DNA from: JAKVBH01 sp049800955
GTDB taxonomy: Bacteria > Pseudomonadota > Alphaproteobacteria > Rhodobacterales > Rhodobacteraceae
NCBI RefSeq assembly: GCF_049800955.1
Contig: NZ_JBNAGA010000001.1
Coordinates: 1,736,001-1,800,000, forward strand
Length of the DNA: 64,000 bases
Direction: 5' to 3'
Both the position numbers and the translations under genes were made by a program. Of the stretch, positions 8,424-16,525 are shown piece after piece. Below the pieces are notes generated by a model. That model made no database searches. It saw only the letters and a list, made by a program, of their open reading frames with translations, and had not been told where the DNA came from. Positions within the stretch are counted from its first letter, which is position 1. The number at the start of each line of letters is the position of its first letter.

Positions 8424-8659
8424 GCGATCTTGCAGCGCGGCTGGACGCGGCTCTGCAAGACAACGACGCGCCGCTCCTCGTGCAGCTCTACACCGAGGCC
8501 GCCGCGCAATCGCAGGCGCCCCGGCAACGGGCCTTTCTGCTCACCCATGCCTATGTGCATGCGCTGGAATGCGGCCACGCGGGCACAGAACGCCTCAAGC
8601 AAGAGCTCATCGCCATTGGCGCGGAACCGCCAAACCAAAGCATGTCGACGGAAACCTGA
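8420..8659 (+). CDS. Small hypothetical protein coupled to the Rieske oxygenase
   Basis: A 79-residue, largely alpha-helical, Ala- and Leu-rich product with no membrane segment (MSDLAARLDAALQDND...). Its start overlaps the stop of the oxygenase by 4 bases, so it is probably translated with it. I do not recognise the family. The coupling suggests an accessory role such as assembly or stability of the oxygenase, but that is inference from position only. The 200 bases that follow hold no gene I can support, only a 7-bp hairpin with a GCAA loop at 8824-8841. Confidence 0.65.
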   Translation: MSDLAARLDAALQDNDAPLLVQLYTEAAAQSQAPRQRAFLLTHAYVHALECGHAGTERLKQELIAIGAEPPNQSMSTET

Positions 8660-8860
8660 TACAACGGGCATCACGCAAATCACGGGAAAGCAGGTGCGTG
8701 GCAGTGTTTTCGTGACCCGGGTTTTTGAGAAGGGCTATAGCCTCCGCACGCCGCACACGCGGGTTGTCGCCACGAAAGAATCCGGCAGCCCTCCCGCGAA
8801 CCGCGCGTCAGCGCAGATCGAGCCGACGCTGCAAAGCGTCGTCCTTGTGAAAACAGCGTC

Positions 8861-10768
8861 TCAGGAGGGGGGTTGGATCAACACTTGCGAGACCGGGACA
8901 AAAGCCACGCGCGAGGCTCGGTCCTGCAACCCCCAGATCAAGAGCGCGGAAATCGTATCCGCCCGGAGCCGCCCCACCATAATGACCGCCCCTTCCTGCC
9001 CGGCCTTAAACGCGGCCTGATCAAGGAACCTGCGGATCACCGTCGGGCTTTGGCCTGCGCCATCGAAATCACGGAACAAGGTGCGTGCCGGCACGCCTGC
9101 GCGCTGCGCCAGTGACACGGCTGTGTTCAACCCTTGAGGATAGAGCACCAGCCCATGGCCGCTGTCGGCTAGCGCCGAGGCCACCTGATCGGTGACCGCA
9201 CGGCTGCCTTGCAGACCGCCGCCGTCCCCTTCCAGAACGCCCACGGCCTCGGGCACCACATCCAGCACACCGCTCAGGGCCACGGCCACATCACTGGCCT
9301 GTGCCCCTTCGGGCATATTGGCCAGCGCCATCACGTCAAAGCCTGCCGCCCTGTAGCGCGCCATGGCCTCTGCCGCACCAGCCCATTCCGCATCCACCGC
9401 GAAGCTCAGCGGGTATGGAAAAGACGCCAGCGCTTCGAGGCCGAGTGGCGTTGAGCCGTCATCGATCAAGACAATGGACATGAGCGGTTTGCCGTCCGTC
9501 GCTACGGGTTCTGCGGCAAAGGCGCTGAGCGGAGACATCTCCTGTGCCGCCTGGTCCCCGTCTGAGACGCGAGGCAAGCGGTTGGTCTTGATCTCCGGGT
9601 TCAGCGTCGCGAGGTTGCTGGCGCCCTGCCCGATGCGGGGGCCTGCATCGGGTGTGTCCCCATCGTCGGCCTGCGCCTCACTGACCTCCACAGTGTCTGT
9701 CGCTGGTGCAGTTGCGGTCTCAGTTTCTGTGTCTGTCTCCGCGCTGTCCTGACCCACTTGTGGCAAACGCGCCGGGCTCGGGGTTTGTGCTTGCACGATT
9801 GGCGCATCCGCCTGTGGGGCCGCACCCGCGTCATCCCCCTCTTCCGACGCCGGGCTCTCGGCTGACGTCTCACCATCGGCGGCCATCTCCCTGTCCGCGC
9901 CGACCGGATCCGGCGTCTCGGGCGCGTCAGGGGCCAGCACCATCGTGTCACTTTGTGCATCTGATTGCGCATCCACCGTAACCTGCGCGATCACATCGGC
10001 CTCCGGCTGCGCCTCCAGCGCGGCGGTGTCTGTGTCCGTCGCCGGTTTTGGCATGTCCTCTGCCATGGCCGTCTCTTCGTCACTGGCCTCCGCGTCTCCA
10101 CGATCCACCGCATCTGCTGTTGGTGCCTCTTCGCTGTCAGGCGCGCTCTCCGCAACACTGACAGCGCCCTCCGCCGCGCTTTCCTCCTGCGGGCTCTGGG
10201 CCTCCTCTGGCGCGTCAGGCGCCACGGTCACGTCCGTCTCAACCGCAACCTCCGCCCCGGCTTCGGACCCTGACCCTGCCTCAAGCACAGGTGCTTGCAC
10301 CACCTCTTCTGCAGGTGCGGGCGGCTGGGCGGGATTGGTCGAGATCGAGAGCTCTTCGGCTTTTGGCGCCACTGGCTGGAGCGCTTGCGGATTGGGCAAG
10401 ACCGGCGCATCGGCGCTCAGAGCGACTGCACCGGTTTCTCCTGCACTGGGCGCTTGCGGCAATGTGGCGGACTGGCCCGTCTCGGGGCGCGGCGCAGAGC
10501 TCACATCCAGCTCAGGCCCCGCCACAAGCCCATCCTGATCGGGGACACCCGGCGATGTGCTCTTGGCTTGCCCGCGCGGGGCTTCTGGCGTTGTGCTGGG
10601 CAAGGCATCTGCCGCCGGAGCCAAAGGCGCGGAACCGCTGGGGCCCGTCTCCACCTGTGCGTTAGGCTGCGGGGCCATCACAGGCCCTGTGACCACTGAG
10701 GCCGTTCCTGCGCCGACGCCCGCCACGACCACGCCCCAAAGCGCGCCCGAAAGAAATCCGCGTGCCAT
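8861..10768 (-). CDS. Divergent polysaccharide deacetylase family protein with long acidic linker
   Basis: A 635-residue, probably envelope-located protein. The N-terminus (about residues 1-30) is a signal anchor (MARGFLSGALWGVVVAGVGAG). Residues of about 35-425 are low-complexity, rich in Ala, Glu, Asp, Pro and Thr, with no recognisable domain. The last roughly 210 residues look like the divergent polysaccharide deacetylase (YibQ-like) domain: MSIVLIDDGSTPLG, FPYPLSFAVD, ALANMPEGA, SGHGLVLYPQG. The start at 10768 follows AAAGGACAGGAC; upstream frame extension lacks a ribosome site and would bury the anchor. It is divergent from trpG. YibQ-type proteins are linked to envelope or septal peptidoglycan processing in some species; the substrate here is unknown. 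Confidence 0.83.
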   Translation of the reverse strand: MARGFLSGALWGVVVAGVGAGTASVVTGPVMAPQPNAQVETGPSGSAPLAPAADALPSTTPEAPRGQAKSTSPGVPDQDGLVAGPELDVSSAPRPETGQSATLPQAPSAGETGAVALSADAPVLPNPQALQPVAPKAEELSISTNPAQPPAPAEEVVQAPVLEAGSGSEAGAEVAVETDVTVAPDAPEEAQSPQEESAAEGAVSVAESAPDSEEAPTADAVDRGDAEASDEETAMAEDMPKPATDTDTAALEAQPEADVIAQVTVDAQSDAQSDTMVLAPDAPETPDPVGADREMAADGETSAESPASEEGDDAGAAPQADAPIVQAQTPSPARLPQVGQDSAETDTETETATAPATDTVEVSEAQADDGDTPDAGPRIGQGASNLATLNPEIKTNRLPRVSDGDQAAQEMSPLSAFAAEPVATDGKPLMSIVLIDDGSTPLGLEALASFPYPLSFAVDAEWAGAAEAMARYRAAGFDVMALANMPEGAQASDVAVALSGVLDVVPEAVGVLEGDGGGLQGSRAVTDQVASALADSGHGLVLYPQGLNTAVSLAQRAGVPARTLFRDFDGAGQSPTVIRRFLDQAAFKAGQEGAVIMVGRLRADTISALLIWGLQDRASRVAFVPVSQVLIQPPS

Positions 10769-10866
10769 GTCCTGTCCTTTCGCTCTCACCTCACAAGGGT
10801 TCCGGCCCGCATCGTTGAATGCGCAGAACTCGGTCCCCGTGCCGCTGTCCGGCCATCTCTCACCCA

Positions 10867-10906
10867 GTGGTGGGCTTGACCTCCCACCACATCCAAGACC
10901 TATATA
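10867..10906 (+). promoter_or_regulatory. Predicted trp promoter with inverted repeat over the -35 region
   Basis: TTGACC at 10876-10881 and TATATA at 10901-10906 form a promoter-like pair with a rather long 19-base spacing, about 50 bases before trpG. The -35 element sits in the loop of a perfect 8-base inverted repeat, GTGGTGGG at 10867-10874 and CCCACCAC at 10883-10890. That position suits a repressor or activator site. No regulator is known from the sequence. Confidence 0.45.
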
Positions 10907-10957
10907 CCGCGAGCGCAGCCCCTGCCTCCACACCTATTTGCCAAAAAGGCCAAGACG

Positions 10958-11539
10958 ATGCTTCTGCTGATCGATAATTACGACAGTTTCACCTATAACC
11001 TCGTTCACTACGTCGGCGAATTGGGCGTGGATGTGCAGGTGCATCGCAATGATGCACTCAATGTACAAGAGGCCATGGCGCTCAATCCCGCTGGCATTCT
11101 GCTCTCGCCCGGGCCCGGCACACCGGACAGCTCAGGCATTTGTCTGGCCCTTGTCGAGGCCTGCGCCGAGACGGGCACGCCGTTGATGGGGGTCTGTCTG
11201 GGGCATCAATCCATCGGACAGGCCATGGGCGGACGCGTCGAACGCTGCCATGAGATCGTGCACGGCAAGATGGGCACCATGCATCACACGGGCCGCGGCC
11301 TCTTTCAGGGCCTGCCCAGCCCCTTTGAAGCCACGCGCTATCATTCCCTGATCGTGGACCGCGAAAGCCTGCCCGAGTGTCTCGAGATCACGGCAGAACT
11401 CGAAGACGGCACGATCATGGGCCTGCAACACCGCGAGCTGCCGCTGCATGGCGTGCAATTTCACCCCGAGAGCATCCGATCCGAGCATGGTCACGCGCTG
11501 CTCAAGAATTTCACAGATATGATGAAGGTCCCCGCATGA
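10958..11539 (+). CDS. trpG: Anthranilate synthase component II (glutamine amidotransferase)
   Basis: A 193-residue class I glutamine amidotransferase that supplies ammonia to TrpE to convert chorismate to anthranilate. The catalytic triad is visible: Cys80 in GVCLGHQS, His169 and Glu171 in VQFHPES. The oxyanion motif SPGPGTP is at about 50-56. It is the first gene of a tightly overlapping trp operon; trpE is not in the window. It could also serve aminodeoxychorismate synthase as PabA, as in many bacteria with a single amidotransferase, but the linkage to trpD and trpC favours tryptophan synthesis. Confidence 0.95.
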   Translation: MLLLIDNYDSFTYNLVHYVGELGVDVQVHRNDALNVQEAMALNPAGILLSPGPGTPDSSGICLALVEACAETGTPLMGVCLGHQSIGQAMGGRVERCHEIVHGKMGTMHHTGRGLFQGLPSPFEATRYHSLIVDRESLPECLEITAELEDGTIMGLQHRELPLHGVQFHPESIRSEHGHALLKNFTDMMKVPA

Positions 11540-12567
11540 GCGATGCCCCCGCCTCTGACGCCATGAAACCATTGATTTTTGCGGCCTCCGAAGGCCCGCT
11601 CTCGCGCGCGCAAGCCACAGAGGCCTTCGCGCATCTCTTTGAAGGCACCGCGACGGCGGCGCAAATGGGCGGGCTCCTGATGGCCATGCGCGCACGGGGC
11701 GAGAGCGTGGCGGAATATGCCGCCGCGGCCGCCGTCATGCGGGACAAGTGCGTCAAGGTGCGTGCGCCTGAGGGCGCGATGGACATCGTGGGCACGGGCG
11801 GCGATGGCAAGGGCACTCTGAATATCTCGACCGCAACGGCCTTTGTTGTCGCGGGCGCCGGCGTGACCGTGGCCAAACACGGCAACCGCAACCTTTCCTC
11901 GCTCTCGGGCGCCGCTGATGCGCTGGGGCAAATGGGGGTGAATGTCATGGTCGGGGCCAATGTGGTTGAGCGGGCACTGGCTGAGGCCGGGATCGCTTTC
12001 ATGATGGCCCCCATGCATCACCCCGCGATCAAACATGTGATGCCGGTGCGCCAGGAGCTGGGCTGCAAGACGATCTTCAACATCCTTGGCCCTCTGACCA
12101 ATCCCGCAGGCGTCAAGCGCCAGCTGACCGGGGCCTTTGCCATCGATCTGATCTTTCCCATGGCCGAGACCTTGCAAGCCCTGGGCAGCACCGATGCCTG
12201 GCTTGTGCACGGCTCTGACGGGACCGATGAGATCGCCATTTCCGGGCCGACCTCCGTGGCCGTGCTCAAGGACGACACGATCACTGCGCGCGAGGTGCAC
12301 CCCGAGGATGCGGGCCTGCCCGAACACCCTTTCAAGGACATCATGGGCGGCACACCGGAATATAACGCGACAGCCTTCCGCGCGCTGCTGGGCGGTGAGA
12401 CAAGTGCTTATCGCGATGCGGTCTGCCTGAATGCGGCCGCCGCCCTGGTTGTGGCCGGCAAAGCGTCCGACTTGCGCGAGGGCGCAGAAATGGCTGCCGA
12501 AAGCATCGATTCCGGCGCGGCCAAACGGGCGATCGAGACTTTGGCGAAAGTCACATCGGCCTCATGA
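11536..12567 (+). CDS. trpD: Anthranilate phosphoribosyltransferase
   Basis: A 343-residue enzyme joining anthranilate to PRPP, the second step of the tryptophan branch. Motifs: the PRPP-binding loop VGTGGDGKGTLNIST, then KHGNRNLSSLSGAADALG, and HHPAIKHVMPVRQELGCKTIFNILGPLTNPA. The start overlaps the trpG stop by 4 bases, which fixes it at 11536; in-frame ATGs further upstream lie inside trpG. Length is typical for the family. Its stop in turn overlaps ung. Confidence 0.96.
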   Translation: MSDAPASDAMKPLIFAASEGPLSRAQATEAFAHLFEGTATAAQMGGLLMAMRARGESVAEYAAAAAVMRDKCVKVRAPEGAMDIVGTGGDGKGTLNISTATAFVVAGAGVTVAKHGNRNLSSLSGAADALGQMGVNVMVGANVVERALAEAGIAFMMAPMHHPAIKHVMPVRQELGCKTIFNILGPLTNPAGVKRQLTGAFAIDLIFPMAETLQALGSTDAWLVHGSDGTDEIAISGPTSVAVLKDDTITAREVHPEDAGLPEHPFKDIMGGTPEYNATAFRALLGGETSAYRDAVCLNAAAALVVAGKASDLREGAEMAAESIDSGAAKRAIETLAKVTSAS

Positions 12568-13286
12568 CCCACCGGGACGCGCAGCGGGCTGGCACGCCCC
12601 CGTCCGCTCCCACGGCGGGCGCGGATGCGCCCTTCCCGGACGGAGGCGTGCCGCATGCCTGGGCGCACCTCCCGTTCTTCGAGGACAGGTGGCCCACCCT
12701 TCAAACCGAACTGGCAGGCGATCCGCGCAAGATCCTCCCGCCCGCGCCGCAGATCTTCGCCGCGCTTGATGCATGTCCCCCCGACGCGGCTCGCGTCGTC
12801 ATTCTGGGGCAGGACCCCTACCCGACGCCCGGCCATGCCCATGGGTTTGCCTTTTCCGTCGAACCAGACGTCAGCCCGCTGCCGCGCTCGCTGCAAAACA
12901 TCTTCAAGGAAATGGAGGCCGATCTGGGCGCGCGCCCTGCGACGGGCGATCTGCGGTTTTGGGCCGCGCAAGGCGTGCTCCTGCTCAATGCCGCGCTCAC
13001 GGTGCCTGCGGGCGACGCGGGCGGGCATCTGAAACTGGGCTGGAAGGATTTGTTAACACAGGTTCTCAAATCCCTCGATGACCGACCGCGCGCGCTCGTT
13101 CTTTGGGGGGCTTTTGCACGATCCGAGGGGCAAATCGCACAAAACCCCTCCCATTTGCGCATCGAGACCGCGCATCCCTCGCCGCTCTCTGCCCGGCGCG
13201 GTTTTTTCGGCTCGCGCCCCTTTAGTCGCGTGAACGACTGGCTTACAAAGCAAGGCGACACTGCCATAAACTGGACCAGATCATGA
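12564..13286 (+). CDS. ung: Uracil-DNA glycosylase (family 1) inside the trp operon
   Basis: A 240-residue DNA repair enzyme that removes uracil arising from cytosine deamination. The catalytic-water Asp lies in ILGQDPYPTPGHAHGFAFS and the catalytic His in HPSPLSARRGFFGSRPFS; LLLNAALTV is the uracil-recognition strand. The usual GQDPYH loop reads GQDPYP here, so the His after Tyr is replaced by Pro. The N-terminal 35 residues are a low-complexity extension. It overlaps trpD and trpC by 4 bases each, an unusual place for a repair gene. Confidence 0.93.
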   Translation: MTHRDAQRAGTPPSAPTAGADAPFPDGGVPHAWAHLPFFEDRWPTLQTELAGDPRKILPPAPQIFAALDACPPDAARVVILGQDPYPTPGHAHGFAFSVEPDVSPLPRSLQNIFKEMEADLGARPATGDLRFWAAQGVLLLNAALTVPAGDAGGHLKLGWKDLLTQVLKSLDDRPRALVLWGAFARSEGQIAQNPSHLRIETAHPSPLSARRGFFGSRPFSRVNDWLTKQGDTAINWTRS

Positions 13287-14104
13287 GCGCCACCATCCTC
13301 GACAAGATCAAAGCCTATAAGCTCGAAGAAATTGCCGCTGATAAAGCCGCGACGCCCCTGAGCGCCGTGGAAGACGCCGCCCGCGCCGCGCCTGCGCCGC
13401 GCGGTTTTGCCGACGCTTTGATGCGCGCCAGTGCCACTGGTTATGGCCTGATCGCGGAAGTCAAAAAAGCGAGCCCGTCCAAAGGCTTGATCCGGGAGGA
13501 CTTTCATCCCGCGACCCTTGCCAAAGCCTATGAGCGCGGCGGCGCGACATGCCTGTCGGTGCTGACTGATACGCCGTCCTTCCAAGGCGCCAAGTCATTC
13601 CTGACAGAGGCGCGCGAGGCGACTGCGCTGCCCGCGCTGCGCAAGGATTTCATGTATGACACCTATCAGGTGGCCGAAGCCCGGGCGCTTGGCGGGGATT
13701 GTATCCTGATCATTTTGGCCTCCGTCTCCGATGCGCAGGCCGCTGAGTTGGAAGAGGCGGCTTTTGCCTGGGGCATGGACGTTCTGCTGGAGGTTCACGA
13801 TCGCGCCGAACTGGACCGCGCGCTCAATCTGAAATCCCCCTTGATGGGCGTAAATAACCGGAATCTAAAGACTTTCGAGACAACCCTTGAAACAACCCGC
13901 GCGCTCTCGCTGCATGTGCCCGAGGATCGTTTGCTGATCTCGGAGAGCGGTCTGAACACGCCTGATGATCTGGCAGACATGGCTGCTCACGGCGCGCGCA
14001 CGTTCCTGATCGGCGAGAGCCTGATGCGCCAGAACAACGTGGAAGCCGCCACGCGCAGCCTGCTTGCCAACCCCGCCCCAGCGCAGGTCGCGGTCCATGG
14101 ATAA
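13283..14104 (+). CDS. trpC: Indole-3-glycerol-phosphate synthase
   Basis: A 273-residue TIM-barrel enzyme that closes the indole ring in tryptophan synthesis. Signature segments: AEVKKASPSKGLI with the catalytic Lys, then CLSVLTDTPSFQG, LRKDFMYDTYQV with a second catalytic Lys, VNNRNLKTF and LISESGL. It is a stand-alone TrpC, not fused to TrpF. The start overlaps the ung stop and its end overlaps the moaC start by 8 bases. Confidence 0.96.
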   Translation: MSATILDKIKAYKLEEIAADKAATPLSAVEDAARAAPAPRGFADALMRASATGYGLIAEVKKASPSKGLIREDFHPATLAKAYERGGATCLSVLTDTPSFQGAKSFLTEAREATALPALRKDFMYDTYQVAEARALGGDCILIILASVSDAQAAELEEAAFAWGMDVLLEVHDRAELDRALNLKSPLMGVNNRNLKTFETTLETTRALSLHVPEDRLLISESGLNTPDDLADMAAHGARTFLIGESLMRQNNVEAATRSLLANPAPAQVAVHG

Positions 14105-14585
14105 GCCGGACACAGGGCTCACCCATTTCGACGATAGCGGCGCGGCCCACATGGTCGACGTCTCCGAGAAGGCCGTCACAAGCCGCATCGCCGTGGCCGA
14201 AGGCTACGTGAAGATGGCCCAGCATACCTTTGAAATCATTACAGAAGGCCGCGCGAAGAAAGGCGATGTGATCTCCGTGGCGCGACTTGCAGGCATCATG
14301 GGTGCCAAGAAGACCGCCGATCTGATCCCGCTTTGTCATCCCCTGCCGATTACCAAGGTCTCCGTCGACCTGACGCAGGATCCGGACCTGCCCGGTCTGC
14401 GCATCTCAGCCACCGTCAAGACCACCGGACAGACCGGGGTTGAGATGGAAGCGCTGACCGCCGTCTCCGTCACAGCCCTGACAGTGCATGACATGGCCAA
14501 GGCCGTGGACAAGGCCATGGAGATCGGCGGCATTCGCGTGACATTGAAAGATGGCGGAAAATCAGGCCGTTACGAAGCGTCATGA
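14097..14585 (+). CDS. moaC: Cyclic pyranopterin monophosphate synthase
   Basis: A 162-residue enzyme acting after MoaA in molybdenum cofactor synthesis, turning the GTP-derived intermediate into cyclic pyranopterin monophosphate. Recognisable segments are THFDDSGAAHMVDVSEK, LIPLCHPLPIT with conserved His, and GVEMEALTAVSVTALTVHDMAKAVD. The start at 14097 (ATGGATAAGCCG) is preferred to an ATG 33 bases earlier because it begins exactly where family members do. It overlaps both neighbours and forms one transcription unit with trpC and moeA. Confidence 0.95.
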   Translation: MDKPDTGLTHFDDSGAAHMVDVSEKAVTSRIAVAEGYVKMAQHTFEIITEGRAKKGDVISVARLAGIMGAKKTADLIPLCHPLPITKVSVDLTQDPDLPGLRISATVKTTGQTGVEMEALTAVSVTALTVHDMAKAVDKAMEIGGIRVTLKDGGKSGRYEAS

Positions 14586-15748
14586 TCAGCGTTACCGAAG
14601 CACTGGAGCAGCTTTTCGCCCTGACGCCGGTGCTGGAGATCGAAGACGTCCCCTTGATCCAGGCCGCAGGCCGTGTGCTCGCGCGCGCCCAACAGGCGAC
14701 ACGCGATCAACCCCCGTTTCCCGCCAGCGCCATGGATGGCTACGCGATCCAGAAAGCCGATGGGCAGCCCGGGCAACGCCTGCAGGTTGTCGGCGAATCC
14801 GCCGCTGGCCACAGATACGACGCGCCCCTGCAATCCGGCCAGGCCGTGCGCATATTCACCGGTGGTGTCGTCCCGGAGGGCGCCGATTGGGTTGTCATTC
14901 AGGAAGACGTGCACCGCGAGGGCAACTGGATTACGCTTGGCGATACGCTTGAAGCCAAGTCACATATCCGCCCCGCAGGCGTCGATTTCGCCACCGGCAC
15001 TTTGTTTAAAGCCCCGCGCAGGCTCACGCCGCAGGATGTGGCACTTTTGGCCTCCATGAACATCCCGCGCGTTCCCGTGCACCGCAGGCCCAAGGTCGCT
15101 CTGATCTCCACGGGCGACGAGCTTGTCATGCCCGGGGAAGAGCCCGGACCGGACCAGATCATCGCCTCCAACACCTTCGGCCTGCACGCCATGTTGCAAG
15201 CACTCGGCGCAGAGCCCCGCCTTCTGCCCATCGCGCGGGATACCGAGGCCGCGCTCGCGCTGGCCTTCGATCTGGCGCAGGACGCGGATCTGATCATTAC
15301 GATTGGCGGCGCAAGCGTTGGAGATCACGACGTTGTGGCGCGTGTCATGGCGGCCGGTGAGCGGCAGTTCTACAAGGTGGCGATGCGCCCCGGAAAGCCG
15401 CTGATGGCTGGTCGCATTGGTGCGTCGATGATGATGGGTTTGCCCGGCAATCCGGTCTCGGCCATGGTCTGCGGCCATGTTTTTGTGGCGCCTGTTGTGC
15501 ATCGCATGATGGGCCTGCCCGCAGAACCTGCGCCGCGCCAGACCGCCCGTCTGGCCCATGACATCGGACCCGGCGGCCCGCGCGAACACTACATGCGCGC
15601 CACGATCACCGACGGCCAGATCTCGCCCGCCCAGCATCAGGACAGCTCGCTGCTATCGGTGCTGGCGCAGGCAAACGCCCTGATGATCCGGCCCGCCCAT
15701 GACGGCCCCCGCGTCGCAGGCAGTGAGATCGATTTCCTGCCGCTTTAA
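14582..15748 (+). CDS. moeA: Molybdopterin molybdenumtransferase
   Basis: A 388-residue enzyme that inserts molybdate into adenylylated molybdopterin. Motifs: PPFPASAMDGYAI (substrate loop), RIFTGGVVPEGAD, RPKVALISTGDEL, TIGGASVGDHD, MRPGKPLMAG and GLPGNPVSA. The start overlaps the moaC stop by 4 bases. It ends 80 bases before lexA, which has its own SOS-controlled promoter. Confidence 0.96.
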   Translation: MISVTEALEQLFALTPVLEIEDVPLIQAAGRVLARAQQATRDQPPFPASAMDGYAIQKADGQPGQRLQVVGESAAGHRYDAPLQSGQAVRIFTGGVVPEGADWVVIQEDVHREGNWITLGDTLEAKSHIRPAGVDFATGTLFKAPRRLTPQDVALLASMNIPRVPVHRRPKVALISTGDELVMPGEEPGPDQIIASNTFGLHAMLQALGAEPRLLPIARDTEAALALAFDLAQDADLIITIGGASVGDHDVVARVMAAGERQFYKVAMRPGKPLMAGRIGASMMMGLPGNPVSAMVCGHVFVAPVVHRMMGLPAEPAPRQTARLAHDIGPGGPREHYMRATITDGQISPAQHQDSSLLSVLAQANALMIRPAHDGPRVAGSEIDFLPL

Positions 15749-15767
15749 ACGCTTTCTTCACCCAGAG

Positions 15768-15796
15768 TTGACACAAAACGGGAACATGCGTAGAAC
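15768..15796 (+). promoter_or_regulatory. lexA promoter with alphaproteobacterial SOS box
   Basis: A direct repeat GAAC-N7-GAAC occupies 15782-15785 and 15793-15796, the known LexA target form in Alphaproteobacteria. It lies within a promoter-like pair, TTGACA at 15768-15773 and TAGAAC at 15791-15796 with a 17-base spacer, so bound LexA would cover the -10 element. This is the expected autoregulation of lexA, whose ATG is 33 bases downstream. Confidence 0.85.
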
Positions 15797-15829
15797 ATTA
15801 CGCAATTCAGAGCCGTCAGGGAGCAGAAC

Positions 15830-16525
15830 ATGCTGACGAAGAAGCAACTCGATCTGTTGGATTTTATCAATAAACGCGTACAGCGCGATGGCGTACCGCC
15901 CTCATTCGACGAAATGAAGGAGGCGCTGGATTTACGGTCCAAATCGGGAATTCACCGTTTGATCACGGCGTTGGAAGAGCGCGGGTTCATCCGCCGATTG
16001 GCCCATCGGGCGCGCGCGTTGGAAATCGTGAAGCTGCCGGAAAGTCTGGGCGGTGCTCCGACAGTGGCCGGTTTCACGCCTCGCGTCATCGATGGAGACG
16101 CCGCACCGCGACCGGCACAGGCGCAGCGCCTCGAGGTGGCCAATGTGTTTGAGCTGCCCTTGATGGGCAAGATCGCGGCGGGCATGCCGATTGAGGCCAT
16201 GGAAAACCCCGCGCCCGTGGCCGTGCCCGGCGCAATGGTACGCTCTGGTGCGGAGCATTACGCCCTTGAGGTCAACGGCGATTCAATGATCGAGGCCGGG
16301 ATCAACAATGGCGATGTTGTGGTGATCCGCGAAACCTCCGTGGCAGACGCGGGCGATATCGTCGTGGCTTTGGTCGATGGCCAGAACGCGACGCTCAAGT
16401 ATTTTCGGCGTCAGGGCGATATGATTGCGTTGGAACCCGCCAATGCGGCGCATCAGACGCAGGTCTATCCCGAGCACCGCGTCAAGGTTCAGGGCAAGCT
16501 CGTCGGGCTGATCCGGACATACTGA
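15830..16525 (+). CDS. lexA: LexA repressor, SOS regulator
   Basis: A 231-residue repressor. The N-terminal winged helix (about 1-65; LDFINKRVQRDGVPPSFDEMKEALDLRSKSGIHRLI in part) binds SOS boxes. The C-terminal S24 peptidase domain has the self-cleavage bond Ala117-Gly118 in KIAAGM, catalytic Ser152 in NGDSM and Lys190 in ATLKYF. RecA filaments on damaged DNA trigger self-cleavage and induction. In Rhodobacter capsulatus lexA also affects gene transfer agent production, which is relevant given the GTA cluster in this window. Its end overlaps comEC on the other strand by 37 bases. Confidence 0.97.
   Translation: MLTKKQLDLLDFINKRVQRDGVPPSFDEMKEALDLRSKSGIHRLITALEERGFIRRLAHRARALEIVKLPESLGGAPTVAGFTPRVIDGDAAPRPAQAQRLEVANVFELPLMGKIAAGMPIEAMENPAPVAVPGAMVRSGAEHYALEVNGDSMIEAGINNGDVVVIRETSVADAGDIVVALVDGQNATLKYFRRQGDMIALEPANAAHQTQVYPEHRVKVQGKLVGLIRTY

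Noticed and set aside
8824..8841. A terminator after the Rieske operon or the deacetylase gene
   Set aside because: CGACGCT-GCAA-AGCGTCG folds into a neat hairpin but has no T run on either strand, so termination cannot be claimed.
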